Assembly (NCBI GenBank): GCA_045652815.1
Contig: JAZOLH010000037.1
Coordinates: 6,282-70,281, forward strand
Reading direction: 5' to 3'
DNA: 64,000 nt
From: UMGS755 sp045652815
Lineage (GTDB): Bacteria; Bacillota; Clostridia; UBA1381; UBA9506
The notes under the pieces are model-generated. The model had not been told where the DNA came from. It saw only the letters and a list, made by a program, of their open reading frames with translations, and did no database searches. Positions 49,148 through 57,141 of this stretch are shown one piece after another. The first letter of the stretch is position 1; each line of letters begins with the position of its first letter. Made by a program: the position numbers and the translations under genes.

Positions 49148-50825
49148 ATGAACTTTGTGCGCTCATCACGCCTGTATCGGGATATGGCAGGGGAGAATGG
49201 GGCAGAGAATCAAGGTGGTGGTTCTCAAAAACAGTGTCGAACAGTTCACTTATGGTGCCAATAGGCACAACGGTGATCCCATCGGTTTTGTGGGCATCGT
49301 GCCTGTTATCTTTAGGAATCAAAACAGTTTTGGCGCCTGCAGCCTTGGCGGCGGATACCTTTGCAGAAACACCACCCACGGGGAGAATGTGCCCTCGGAT
49401 AGAGATTTCCCCTGTCATAGCTAGTCTGTTTGGAACGGGGATGCCTTTGATGGCGGAATAGACAGCAGTCAGGATGGCAGCGCCGGCAGAAGGACCGTCG
49501 ATAGGTGTGCCGCCGGGTAGGTTAATGTGCAGGTGATAGGCAGTAGGGTCGATTTTGTAGAACTTTTTTAAAAGGGTGAGCATATTTTCAATGGAGGCAC
49601 GGGCCGAACTCTGACGAACCAGTTTTTGACCGCGACCGTCCAGCTGCTGCTGTTCCACAATGCCTGTCACTGTCAGTGTACCACATCCTGATTCGGCAGG
49701 GATGGCGCTGGCTTCCACATCGATTAAAACCCCTGTACCGCCCTCTGAAACAGCCAGACCGTTGACTAAGCCGATGGTGGCGCCATTCGTGACTTTTTTA
49801 TCATAGCGGGGCACATAGCGACCATTTTCCGCCACCCACTGTATGTGTTCGGGCAGGATGGTAAGACCATCATCCAGCGAGACAACGCTGCCTGCAGTTT
49901 GCACTAAATTCACCGCATCACGACCGTTTTGTGCATAGGTACACACAAGGTCTAAAGCATCGGGAGATACGGTAAAACCGCTTTTTTGCGCCGCATTTTC
50001 GGCAATGATATGCATATCTGCTCCGGATAGGGGCGAAAAGAAGATTTCCACACAACGTGAGCGGAGTGCCGGCGGGATTTCTTCGGGGTTTCGGGTTGTG
50101 GCACCGATTAAACGAAAATCCGCAGGCAGACCTTTTTGAAACATCTCGTGAATGTGCGGGGGGATGTTTTTGTTGCCGGAGGCATAGTAGGAACTTTCCA
50201 GCATAACCGTTCTGTCCTCTAACACCTTCAGGAGTTTATTCATCTGGGAGGGGTGCAACTCACCGATTTCATCTAAAAACAAAATACCACCGTGGGCACG
50301 GGTGACAGCCCCCGGTTTGGGTTGTGGAATCCCCGCAGGACCATAAGCACCTGCGCCCTGATAAATGGGGTCGTGAACGGAGCCAATCAAGGGGTCTGCG
50401 ATACTGCGCTCATCAAAGCGTAGGGTGGTGGCATCCAGTTCAATGAACGGAGCGCCAGCGCGGAACGGTGTTTTTGTGCAGATGACAGCCTCTTTAAACA
50501 CCGCACGTGCCGCCGCGGTTTTACCAACGCCGGGCGGTCCGTAGATTAAAATGTGTTGGGGGTTTGGGCTGCAAAGAGCGGCTTTTAAGGCCCGGATACT
50601 GTTTTCCTGACCGATAACGTCAGACAGTTCTCGGGGTCTTGTTTTTTCAGAGAGAGGTGTTGAAAGATGGATACCCCTTAGTCTGCGGAGTTTTTCCAGT
50701 TCCTTAGCCGAATCACTTTCAACGCCGCTTTTGCTTGACCGCTGGTTGCGGAGCATAGAGAAGAAATATAAACTCATTATGAGTGTTAAGAAAATCTGCA
50801 GAAACATAAAAATTGTATTAAACAA
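49146..50825 (-). CDS. lonB: ATP-dependent protease LonB
   Basis: A 559-residue Lon-like protease, forespore-specific in B. subtilis. An N-terminal membrane segment (about 5-24, IFMFLQIFLTLIMSLYFFSM) replaces the Lon N-domain. AAA motifs are IYGPPGVGKTAA and GILFLDEIGEL. The protease domain has the catalytic Ser in DGPSAGAAILTA and Lys in VGGVSAKVSAAKAAGA. The start is TTG 50825 with AGGAGG 10 nt upstream; the next ATG (50807) is too far. An inverted repeat covers the ribosome site and start codon, and a forespore-type promoter lies between its arms. It follows pcrA on the minus strand. Confidence 0.93.
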   Translation of the reverse strand: MFNTIFMFLQIFLTLIMSLYFFSMLRNQRSSKSGVESDSAKELEKLRRLRGIHLSTPLSEKTRPRELSDVIGQENSIRALKAALCSPNPQHILIYGPPGVGKTAAARAVFKEAVICTKTPFRAGAPFIELDATTLRFDERSIADPLIGSVHDPIYQGAGAYGPAGIPQPKPGAVTRAHGGILFLDEIGELHPSQMNKLLKVLEDRTVMLESSYYASGNKNIPPHIHEMFQKGLPADFRLIGATTRNPEEIPPALRSRCVEIFFSPLSGADMHIIAENAAQKSGFTVSPDALDLVCTYAQNGRDAVNLVQTAGSVVSLDDGLTILPEHIQWVAENGRYVPRYDKKVTNGATIGLVNGLAVSEGGTGVLIDVEASAIPAESGCGTLTVTGIVEQQQLDGRGQKLVRQSSARASIENMLTLLKKFYKIDPTAYHLHINLPGGTPIDGPSAGAAILTAVYSAIKGIPVPNRLAMTGEISIRGHILPVGGVSAKVSAAKAAGAKTVLIPKDNRHDAHKTDGITVVPIGTISELFDTVFENHHLDSLPHSPLPYPDTGVMSAQSS

Positions 50826-50916
50826 AAAATGTACGCCTCCTGTTCATCGCTTGCCGACTGTTATCGGTTTTAGTATGAACAGATGTGCAAATTTTATTGC
50901 ACGGCGTACATTTTTT
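50824..50916 (-). promoter_or_regulatory. 14-bp inverted repeat enclosing the lonB promoter and covering its start
   Basis: On the minus strand AAAAAATGTACGCC (50903-50916), directly after the pcrA stop, is perfectly complementary to GGCGTACATTTTTT (50824-50837). The latter runs from the lonB Shine-Dalgarno into its TTG start. A smaller hairpin GTGCAA-TAAAAT-TTGCAC (50885-50902) lies just inside the first arm. Confidence 0.75.
50871..50900 (-). promoter_or_regulatory. Forespore-type (sigma-F/G) promoter of lonB
   Basis: Minus-strand GCAATA (50895-50900), 17 nt, CATACTA (50871-50877). The -10 is a perfect forespore consensus; the -35 is partial. B. subtilis lonB is under sigma-F. Confidence 0.55.
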
Positions 50917-50917
50917 A

Positions 50918-53122
50918 TTAGTTTTCTTTTGTCAGTTTCGCAAAGGAACCCAGCAGGGTTTTGGTGCCGCAGGAATCAAAGGCAATTTCCAGTTGCACGT
51001 CGCCGCCATTAGGCGTCACGGACATAATCATACCCCGACCAAACTTTTTGTGGGACACCACATCGCCGGGATTGTAGGCAGAAGAGGCGGCTTTGCGCTC
51101 TTCTTTGTCTTTGGAGAGAGCCTGCAGCAGTGACTTGGTGCTGTCATAAAACTTGTAGTCACTTTTCTTAACCGAAGAGGCGGCAATGGGCTCAGATTCT
51201 TTCACAAGTGCGTTTAAGCACTCTGTGGGAATCTCCTGCAAAAAGCGGGATGGCATAGTGTAACCGCCGCTACCGTAGCGGTTTCGATAGTTAGCGTGAG
51301 AGAGAATCAGGTGTCGCTTTGCGCGGGTGATACCCACATAGCAAAGGCGGCGTTCTTCTTCCACTTCATCATCAGACATGGATTTTAAACTGGGGAAAAG
51401 TCCCTCTTCCATACCGCACAGGAACACGCGGGGGAACTCAAGACCTTTGGCACTGTGGAGGGTCATTAAAACAACACTTTCAGCATCGGGGTCATAGTTA
51501 TCAATATCGGAAACCAGCGCTGTCAGTTCCAAAAAGCCGGACAGTGTGGGCTCTTCTTCGTTTCGTTCATATTCAACTGCAGCGTTCACAAATTCCTGCA
51601 GGTTGTCAAGCCTAGTTTGGTTTTCAACGGAATCATCAGCGTGGAGCATATCCTGATATCCCGTTTCTGCCAACATAATTTCAATCAGTTCAGAGGGTTT
51701 TATGCCAATGGCACGTGCCTGCAGGCGACGAATCAGGGCGGTAAAGGCAACCAAACGGTCTGCCGCACGGGCAAGGGTAGGCTCATTCACTGCATTTTCC
51801 ATTACGGTGAACAGGCTCACATCGTTTTCGCGGGCCACTTCGGACACTTTTTCTAAGGATGCCACACCGATTTTTCGGGCAGGCTCGTTCACAACGCGCA
51901 GCAGACTGATGCTATCGTTGGGGTTTTGAATCAGGCGCAGATACGCCAGCGCATCCTTAACTTCCTTGCGGTCGTAAAAGCGCAGACCGGCTAAAACGCG
52001 GTAGGGAATACCGTGACCCGAAAGCGTTGTTTCGATCACGCGGGACTGGGCGTTGGTGCGATAGAGAATCGCACAATCAGAATATGCCGCACCACTGCGA
52101 ACAGCAGATGTAATCTGGTTTGCAATAAATTCCGCTTCGTCATATTCATTGTCGCCACGGAACAGGTCAATTTTTTCACCGCCGCCATTCTCTGTCCAAA
52201 GGTTTTTGCCTTTTCGACCGCGGTTGTTGGCAATAACAGCGTTGGCAGCATTCAAAATTGTCTGTGTGGAGCGGTAGTTCTGCTCCAGTTTAATCACCTG
52301 TGCGCCGGGGAATTCTTTTTCAAAATTCAGAATGTTCTGAATGTTGGCACCACGGAATTTATAAATACTCTGGTCATCATCGCCTACGACGCAAATATTG
52401 TCATAGCCCTGCGCCAGTAGATTCACAAGCATAGACTGGGAATTGTTAGTATCCTGATACTCATCCACGAACACATAATGGAACTGACGCTGATAGCGTT
52501 TTAACACTTCTTCTTCCTGAGAGAGAAGTTGTACGGTGCGCATAATGATATCGTCAAAGTCCAGCGCATTGGCTTCCACCAGTTGCTTCTGATATTCGCG
52601 GTAGGCCTCGCCGATGAGTTTTTTGCGATAGTTTCCTTCGTTGATGGAAAGGTACTCCGTGGGACCGTAAAGTTCATCTTTTGCTGTTGAAATTTCGTAG
52701 AGAACACTGCGGATCGGGAGCATTTTTTCATCAATATTCAGGGTCTTTAAAACGCGCTTCATCAGGGTTTTCTGGTCGGCAGCGTCATAAATCACAAAGT
52801 CGCGGGTGTAACCGCCTAAACGCTCAATATCGCGGCGGAGAATACGCATACAAAGGGAGTGGAAAGTACCAATCCACATACTGCCGGCATCTTTACCAAC
52901 ACTTTTTTCGATTCGCTCTTTCATTTCGTTAGCGGCCTTGTTGGTGAAGGTGATGGCAAGAATCTGCCAAGGCTCAGCCAGTTTTTGTTCTAATATGTAA
53001 GCAATTTTGTTAACAACAACGGTGGTTTTACCACTGCCGGCACCTGCTAAAATCAAGAGGGGTCCATCGGTTTCCAAAATAGCTTTTTTCTGTTGGGGGT
53101 TAAAACGATCTAAATTGATCAT
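50918..53122 (-). CDS. pcrA: ATP-dependent DNA helicase PcrA/UvrD
   Basis: A 734-residue superfamily 1 helicase essential for plasmid replication, repair and removal of transcription-replication conflicts. Motifs are LAGAGSGKTTVVVNKI (Walker A), FVDEYQDTN (Walker B), GDDDQSIYKFRGAN, YRSTQTILNAAN, LMTLHSAKGLEFP and YVGITRAKRHL. The C-terminal Tudor-like tail (GDVVSHKKFGRGMIMSV), which contacts RNA polymerase in PcrA, is present. Its ATG overlaps the trmFO stop by four bases (ATGA), so translation is coupled. No AddB or ligA partner is nearby. Confidence 0.96.
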   Translation of the reverse strand: MINLDRFNPQQKKAILETDGPLLILAGAGSGKTTVVVNKIAYILEQKLAEPWQILAITFTNKAANEMKERIEKSVGKDAGSMWIGTFHSLCMRILRRDIERLGGYTRDFVIYDAADQKTLMKRVLKTLNIDEKMLPIRSVLYEISTAKDELYGPTEYLSINEGNYRKKLIGEAYREYQKQLVEANALDFDDIIMRTVQLLSQEEEVLKRYQRQFHYVFVDEYQDTNNSQSMLVNLLAQGYDNICVVGDDDQSIYKFRGANIQNILNFEKEFPGAQVIKLEQNYRSTQTILNAANAVIANNRGRKGKNLWTENGGGEKIDLFRGDNEYDEAEFIANQITSAVRSGAAYSDCAILYRTNAQSRVIETTLSGHGIPYRVLAGLRFYDRKEVKDALAYLRLIQNPNDSISLLRVVNEPARKIGVASLEKVSEVARENDVSLFTVMENAVNEPTLARAADRLVAFTALIRRLQARAIGIKPSELIEIMLAETGYQDMLHADDSVENQTRLDNLQEFVNAAVEYERNEEEPTLSGFLELTALVSDIDNYDPDAESVVLMTLHSAKGLEFPRVFLCGMEEGLFPSLKSMSDDEVEEERRLCYVGITRAKRHLILSHANYRNRYGSGGYTMPSRFLQEIPTECLNALVKESEPIAASSVKKSDYKFYDSTKSLLQALSKDKEERKAASSAYNPGDVVSHKKFGRGMIMSVTPNGGDVQLEIAFDSCGTKTLLGSFAKLTKEN

Positions 53123-54417
53123 AACGATTCGATGATTCCTTTCATAATATCCAAAGCGCGGAGGGAGATTTTGCGATAGCGTTCACGCTTGTTTTTCTCT
53201 CGCTCGGGGAGAGAATCAATGATGCCGAAGTTGATGTTCATGGGCTGGAAGTTCTTGCCCGCAAAGTTTGCAATATAGTGCCCCAAAGCACCTGTTGCAG
53301 TAGCAGAGGGGAAGGTAACTTTCGGTTTGCCGAGGAGTTCTCTTGCGGCGGAAAGACCTGCCACAATGCCGGAGGAGGCAGATTCAACATAGCCCTCAAC
53401 ACCCGTCATCTGACCGGCAAAGTAAAGACCTTTTCTTGCCTTAAATGCAAAGTTTTCGTTAAGCTTTCCGGGGGAGTGGAGATAGGTGTTTCGATGCATG
53501 ACGCCATAGCGGACGATATCTAAATTTTCAAGACCGGGAATCATAGAAAATACCCGTTTTTGTTCCCCGAATTTTAGGTGAGTCTGAAAACCCACGAGGT
53601 TAAACAATGTGCCTGCTTCGTTATCCTGACGAAGCTGTACCACCGCGTGATAACGTTTGCCTGTTTCGGGATGCTCAAGACCAACGGGCTTTAAAGGACC
53701 AAAGGTCAGGGCATCTTTGCCGCGTTTTGCCATAACTTCCACGGGCATACAGCCCTCGAACACACGGTTATCTTCAAAGTCTTTCAGCTGGGCGGTTTCA
53801 GCGTTAATCAGCGCCTCGTGAAAGGCCTCATATTCTTCTTTTGTCATAGGGCAGTTCAGGTAATCTGCTGTGCCTTTATCGTAACGGGCCTTGCGGTACA
53901 CCTTGGTCATATCAATAGACTCTAAGGTGATAATGGGTGCGGCGGCATCGTAAAAATAAAGTCCGTCGCCGCAGAGTTTGCTGATGGCGGCAGAGAGGGC
54001 ATCAGAGGTCAACGGACCACTTGCCACAACAACGCAATCAGCGTCAGGGATTTCGGCGATTTCCTCGTTGATGATGTTGATATTCGGGCAACTTTCCATT
54101 TGCTCTGTGATACATTCGGAAAAGCCGATGCGGTCAACTGCCAAAGCGCCGCCTGCGGGCACGCGACATTTGTCTGCGGCACGCATCACGACAGAGTCTA
54201 AAAGGCGCATTTCTTCTTTGAGCAAACCGGGGCCGTTTTCGAGGCCTTCTGCTCGCAGAGAATTGGAGCAGACAAGTTCACCCAAAGTGTCCAGCGAGTG
54301 AGCAGGAGAGTGCTTTTTGGGCTTCATTTCATATAAATCAACTTCTATACCATGTTTGGCCAGTTGCCATGCGGCTTCACAGCCGGCAAGACCGCCGCCG
54401 ATTACAATTGCTTTCAT
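53119..54417 (-). CDS. trmFO: Folate/FAD-dependent tRNA (uracil-54-C5) methyltransferase
   Basis: A 432-residue flavoprotein that makes ribothymidine at position 54 of tRNA using methylenetetrahydrofolate. The FAD site is VIGGGLAGCEAAWQLA. Diagnostic family stretches are EMKPKKHSPAHSLDTLGELVCSNSLR, AGGALAVDR, EVMAKRGKDALTFGPLKPVG, FAGQMTGVEGYVES and PMNINFGIIDSLP. It overlaps pcrA by 4 nt and follows the GNAT gene by 9 nt, in one minus-strand transcript. Confidence 0.97.
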   Translation of the reverse strand: MKAIVIGGGLAGCEAAWQLAKHGIEVDLYEMKPKKHSPAHSLDTLGELVCSNSLRAEGLENGPGLLKEEMRLLDSVVMRAADKCRVPAGGALAVDRIGFSECITEQMESCPNINIINEEIAEIPDADCVVVASGPLTSDALSAAISKLCGDGLYFYDAAAPIITLESIDMTKVYRKARYDKGTADYLNCPMTKEEYEAFHEALINAETAQLKDFEDNRVFEGCMPVEVMAKRGKDALTFGPLKPVGLEHPETGKRYHAVVQLRQDNEAGTLFNLVGFQTHLKFGEQKRVFSMIPGLENLDIVRYGVMHRNTYLHSPGKLNENFAFKARKGLYFAGQMTGVEGYVESASSGIVAGLSAARELLGKPKVTFPSATATGALGHYIANFAGKNFQPMNINFGIIDSLPEREKNKRERYRKISLRALDIMKGIIESL

Positions 54418-54426
54418 AAAATCACC

Positions 54427-55545
54427 TTATACATCTCTTAGAATAAAATTAATATAGTTATGCTGTTTAGGATACAGTTTGTCAAGACAGAGGATGGCTT
54501 CGCTGCTTCCTGTCAGTTTTCCGGCTTCTGCCAGTTCTTTGCAGGATGAGTAGCCAAGTACCAGTTGGGTTAAAGAGCCGATGTCTGTTGTTACGTCCGC
54601 CCTTTTTTCTGCCTTTTGGATGTTCCCATCTTGTTCAAGATAAACGCCGTTGTTTTCGGGGCAAAACACGTCTGTAACGCCAAGCGAAACATCTCCCAAC
54701 CCTGCTGACAAGGCGGCAGGCACATCAATGATGCGCGCCATAGCGGAGGGGTGTTTTGTTGCTTCTGCGAAAGAAGGCGCATTTGCAGGAAGTAAAAAAT
54801 CGATGGCTTGGTAATCCGCCGCCTCTTTCTTTGCAAAAGCGAGCAGAGCAGATGCCTGACTTTCGTTTTCATACGCCATTTCTAAGATGCGGAACCGCTT
54901 TTTATCTTTCAAAAAGGCGATATAACCTGCAGGGTTGCCGCTTTGGTCTTTATACAAAATGAGTTTTCCGTTTACCATAGACAAAAAGGAAAACACAAAT
55001 TCCCATTCTTTTTTTCTGCGGCGCACAAAGGCATTTTTATCTTTACAGAATGTTTCGTATATGTTGTTTAAGACGTTATAATTCTCTAAACTTGCGATTG
55101 AGAAAGTGCCCTCTGCATCATCAGGAAGCGTTTCGGTTTTGAAACTGCTATGGCTTTCGCTGTAGCAGGTGGCGAAGCCCATTTTTTCATAAAATTCATA
55201 GGAAAAAGGGATCAGGTGGCTGAACACCTCGCCCCGTTTTTTCTGCTCGGACAGTGCCGCCTGCATCAATGCTTTCGCAACACCAAGGTTGCGATGGGAA
55301 GGATGGGTGCTAACGCCAACGATATAGGAGATTTTAAGATCCTGATTTCGCACGGACAACGTGTAAGGCACCAGTTCCAAAGCACCGATCACGTGATTAT
55401 CCTCCAGCATAGCAAGCGCATTTTCACCTTGCCAGATGCCGCCGAAATATACAGAAAGAAAGGCCTCTGTGTCGCCAAATGCGATGTGCCAAAGGTCTTT
55501 GATTTCGTCTATAAATTGAGAATTATCGGGGAAACGAATGTTCAT
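54427..55545 (-). CDS. GNAT acetyltransferase, Eis-like
   Basis: A 372-residue protein with an N-terminal GNAT domain whose acetyl-CoA site is YIVGVSTHPSHRNLGVAKALM, followed by a second GNAT-like region and a C-terminal domain. This is the Eis-type architecture (about 370-410 residues). Eis enzymes acetylate lysines or aminoglycosides; the target here is unknown. The C-terminal tail (RDV) does not end in the usual Phe carboxylate of Eis, so activity may differ. It is the third gene of a minus-strand run that begins with the membrane protein at 57011. Confidence 0.82.
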   Translation of the reverse strand: MNIRFPDNSQFIDEIKDLWHIAFGDTEAFLSVYFGGIWQGENALAMLEDNHVIGALELVPYTLSVRNQDLKISYIVGVSTHPSHRNLGVAKALMQAALSEQKKRGEVFSHLIPFSYEFYEKMGFATCYSESHSSFKTETLPDDAEGTFSIASLENYNVLNNIYETFCKDKNAFVRRRKKEWEFVFSFLSMVNGKLILYKDQSGNPAGYIAFLKDKKRFRILEMAYENESQASALLAFAKKEAADYQAIDFLLPANAPSFAEATKHPSAMARIIDVPAALSAGLGDVSLGVTDVFCPENNGVYLEQDGNIQKAEKRADVTTDIGSLTQLVLGYSSCKELAEAGKLTGSSEAILCLDKLYPKQHNYINFILRDV

Positions 55546-55563
55546 AGTTCACCTTGTTTAATG

Positions 55564-55585
55564 TGTAAAGTAAAACCACTTTACA
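55564..55585 (-). promoter_or_regulatory. Intercistronic hairpin after the SigB-type gene
   Basis: TGTAAAGT-GGTTTT-ACTTTACA, eight perfect pairs (+ strand 55564-55571 and 55578-55585). No T-tract follows, so it may tune expression of the GNAT gene rather than stop transcription. Confidence 0.5.
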
Positions 55586-55589
55586 TAAA

Positions 55590-56354
55590 TTATCGCAGGG
55601 TTTCTTCATACACGCGGCGCAAATGAGCCAGCACCTTTTTCTCCATACGGGAGATGTTCATTTGCGAGGTGTTCATTCTCTCAGCAATTTGCGTCTGGGT
55701 CAGTTCGTCGTAATAACGATAGCGGATAAATTCCTGCTCTTTGGGGGGCAAAGAGTTAATAAAATGCTCAATAAAATCGCGGTTTTCGATCATTAAAAAC
55801 TCATCGTCTTCCATACCGATACAGTCTGATAAAATGGCTTCCTGACCGTCTAAGGGTTGCTCTAAGGATTGCACGGTTTGGTTATCGCCCCAATAAAGTG
55901 CCTGTGCCAGTTGTTCGACGGAAATGCCCAATGCCTTTGAAAGTTCATCACGGTCGGGCAGATGACCTGTTTTGACCAGTTTTTCGTTACGGAGTTTATT
56001 GGCACGGGAGAAAATTTCATAGAGCCGTCTGGGGACGCGGATGCAGTTTCCTTTATCCCTGAACAAACGCTTGATTTCGCCTAAAATGGTGGGGGTTGCA
56101 AAGGTGGCAAAACGAATGCCGCGGGAATGGTCAAATCGTTTGACCGCCATCATAAGACCAATGGAGGCAGACTGATAGATGTCATCATATTCAAGGCCTT
56201 TGCCTACAAAACGACGAGACAGAATTTCGGTTATGTAACTATATGTTTCAACAATTTCGCCTAAGAGTGCCAGGCTTTTTGTTTCGCTGTAACGGGAAAA
56301 TAAAGCCTGCTCATTCATGAGTTCCTGTTCGGCTTTAACACATGTTGCTTCCAT
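55590..56354 (-). CDS. Sigma-70-family factor, SigB/SigF/SigG group, closest to SigB
   Basis: A 254-residue group 3 sigma factor. Region 2 has EYDDIYQSASIGLMMAVKRFDHSRGIRF and FATPTILGEIKRLFRDKG; then IRVPRRLYEI, which is the SigB form (sigma-G has RVSRSLRD). Region 4 has LPPKEQEFIRYRYYDELTQTQIAERMNTSQMNISRMEKK. It is not in a spoIIA-type operon: no SpoIIAA or SpoIIAB-like gene is adjacent. A stress-response role is therefore likelier than a forespore role. It follows a membrane protein gene by 24 nt. Confidence 0.9.
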   Translation of the reverse strand: MEATCVKAEQELMNEQALFSRYSETKSLALLGEIVETYSYITEILSRRFVGKGLEYDDIYQSASIGLMMAVKRFDHSRGIRFATFATPTILGEIKRLFRDKGNCIRVPRRLYEIFSRANKLRNEKLVKTGHLPDRDELSKALGISVEQLAQALYWGDNQTVQSLEQPLDGQEAILSDCIGMEDDEFLMIENRDFIEHFINSLPPKEQEFIRYRYYDELTQTQIAERMNTSQMNISRMEKKVLAHLRRVYEETLR

Positions 56355-56378
56355 AGTTTTCTCCTTAGAAAAGGGACT

Positions 56379-57011
56379 TTATGCTTGCTCCATCAGAGCC
56401 GCCAACACCTTTGCGGCGTTTTCATATTGTGCCTGTGTGAAGGCGTCGTTAGCATCTTCGGGGCGGGTAAAGAGAATCAGACCGTAAAGGTCATCATCTG
56501 TGAATTTCATATCAGCTAAAATGCGGCTGCCCTTTAAAGACAGGGCAACGGGGCTGTCACCACGATAGATAACACGATCACCGTAACTTGCTACATCCAT
56601 CCATTCGTCGAGAGCGGAGAAGGCATCTTTTTTAATCATGCGGTCAAAGTTAACCTTGTCCATAATGTAAAGCGTTGCGCCTTTTTCGGAAAGCTGACTG
56701 AGCAATTTAGAATAGTGCTCACGACTGTCTTTGCCCTCTGCATCTTCGCCGATAAACTGACGGGAAATGGTGATGTTTTCCATACCGTCGTGATTGGCAT
56801 CAACAATGAGGCCGGGGAGGGCTTCGTTAAAGTTAATGGTTTCTTCGGACAGGGAGCCGATAGAAGTCAGCGAAATGTTTAAATCGCTGACAGGCTGTGT
56901 GACAAAATCAAACACAAGCCAAACGCCCAACAAAGCAACCAGAGCAATCAGACAATGAAATTTATAATAATACCAGAAATTATCAAGTTTTTGTTTCCAA
57001 GTGTTGTTCAT
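56379..57011 (-). CDS. Membrane-anchored extracytoplasmic protein of unknown function
   Basis: A 210-residue protein. The start MNNTWKQKLDNFWYYYKFH is basic and aromatic, followed by one membrane segment (about 20-40, CLIALVALLGVWLVFDFV) and an outside domain of about 170 residues with VDANHDGMENITISRQF and ATLYIMDKVNFDRMIKKDAF. I do not recognise a named family. ATG 57011 has AAAGAGG upstream; the frame opens at 57077 without support. Being first in the transcript before a SigB-type factor, it could be its regulator, but nothing in the sequence shows that. Confidence 0.78.
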   Translation of the reverse strand: MNNTWKQKLDNFWYYYKFHCLIALVALLGVWLVFDFVTQPVSDLNISLTSIGSLSEETINFNEALPGLIVDANHDGMENITISRQFIGEDAEGKDSREHYSKLLSQLSEKGATLYIMDKVNFDRMIKKDAFSALDEWMDVASYGDRVIYRGDSPVALSLKGSRILADMKFTDDDLYGLILFTRPEDANDAFTQAQYENAAKVLAALMEQA

Positions 57012-57102
57012 AGAAAGGCCTCTTTTTCGATAAAATTTCTCTTTATACAGTATAGCACAAAACCCTATACATTTCAATCACAAGTTTGGAAAAAGAAAAG
57101 AA

Positions 57103-57134
57103 AAAAGGTGTTACCGAATCAGGTAACACCTTTT
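57103..57134 (-). terminator. Terminator of the CLC transporter gene
   Basis: AAAAGGTGTTACC-GAATCA-GGTAACACCTTTT, with TTTTTTCTTTTC following on the minus strand. Confidence 0.9.
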
Positions 57135-57141
57135 CTATCGT

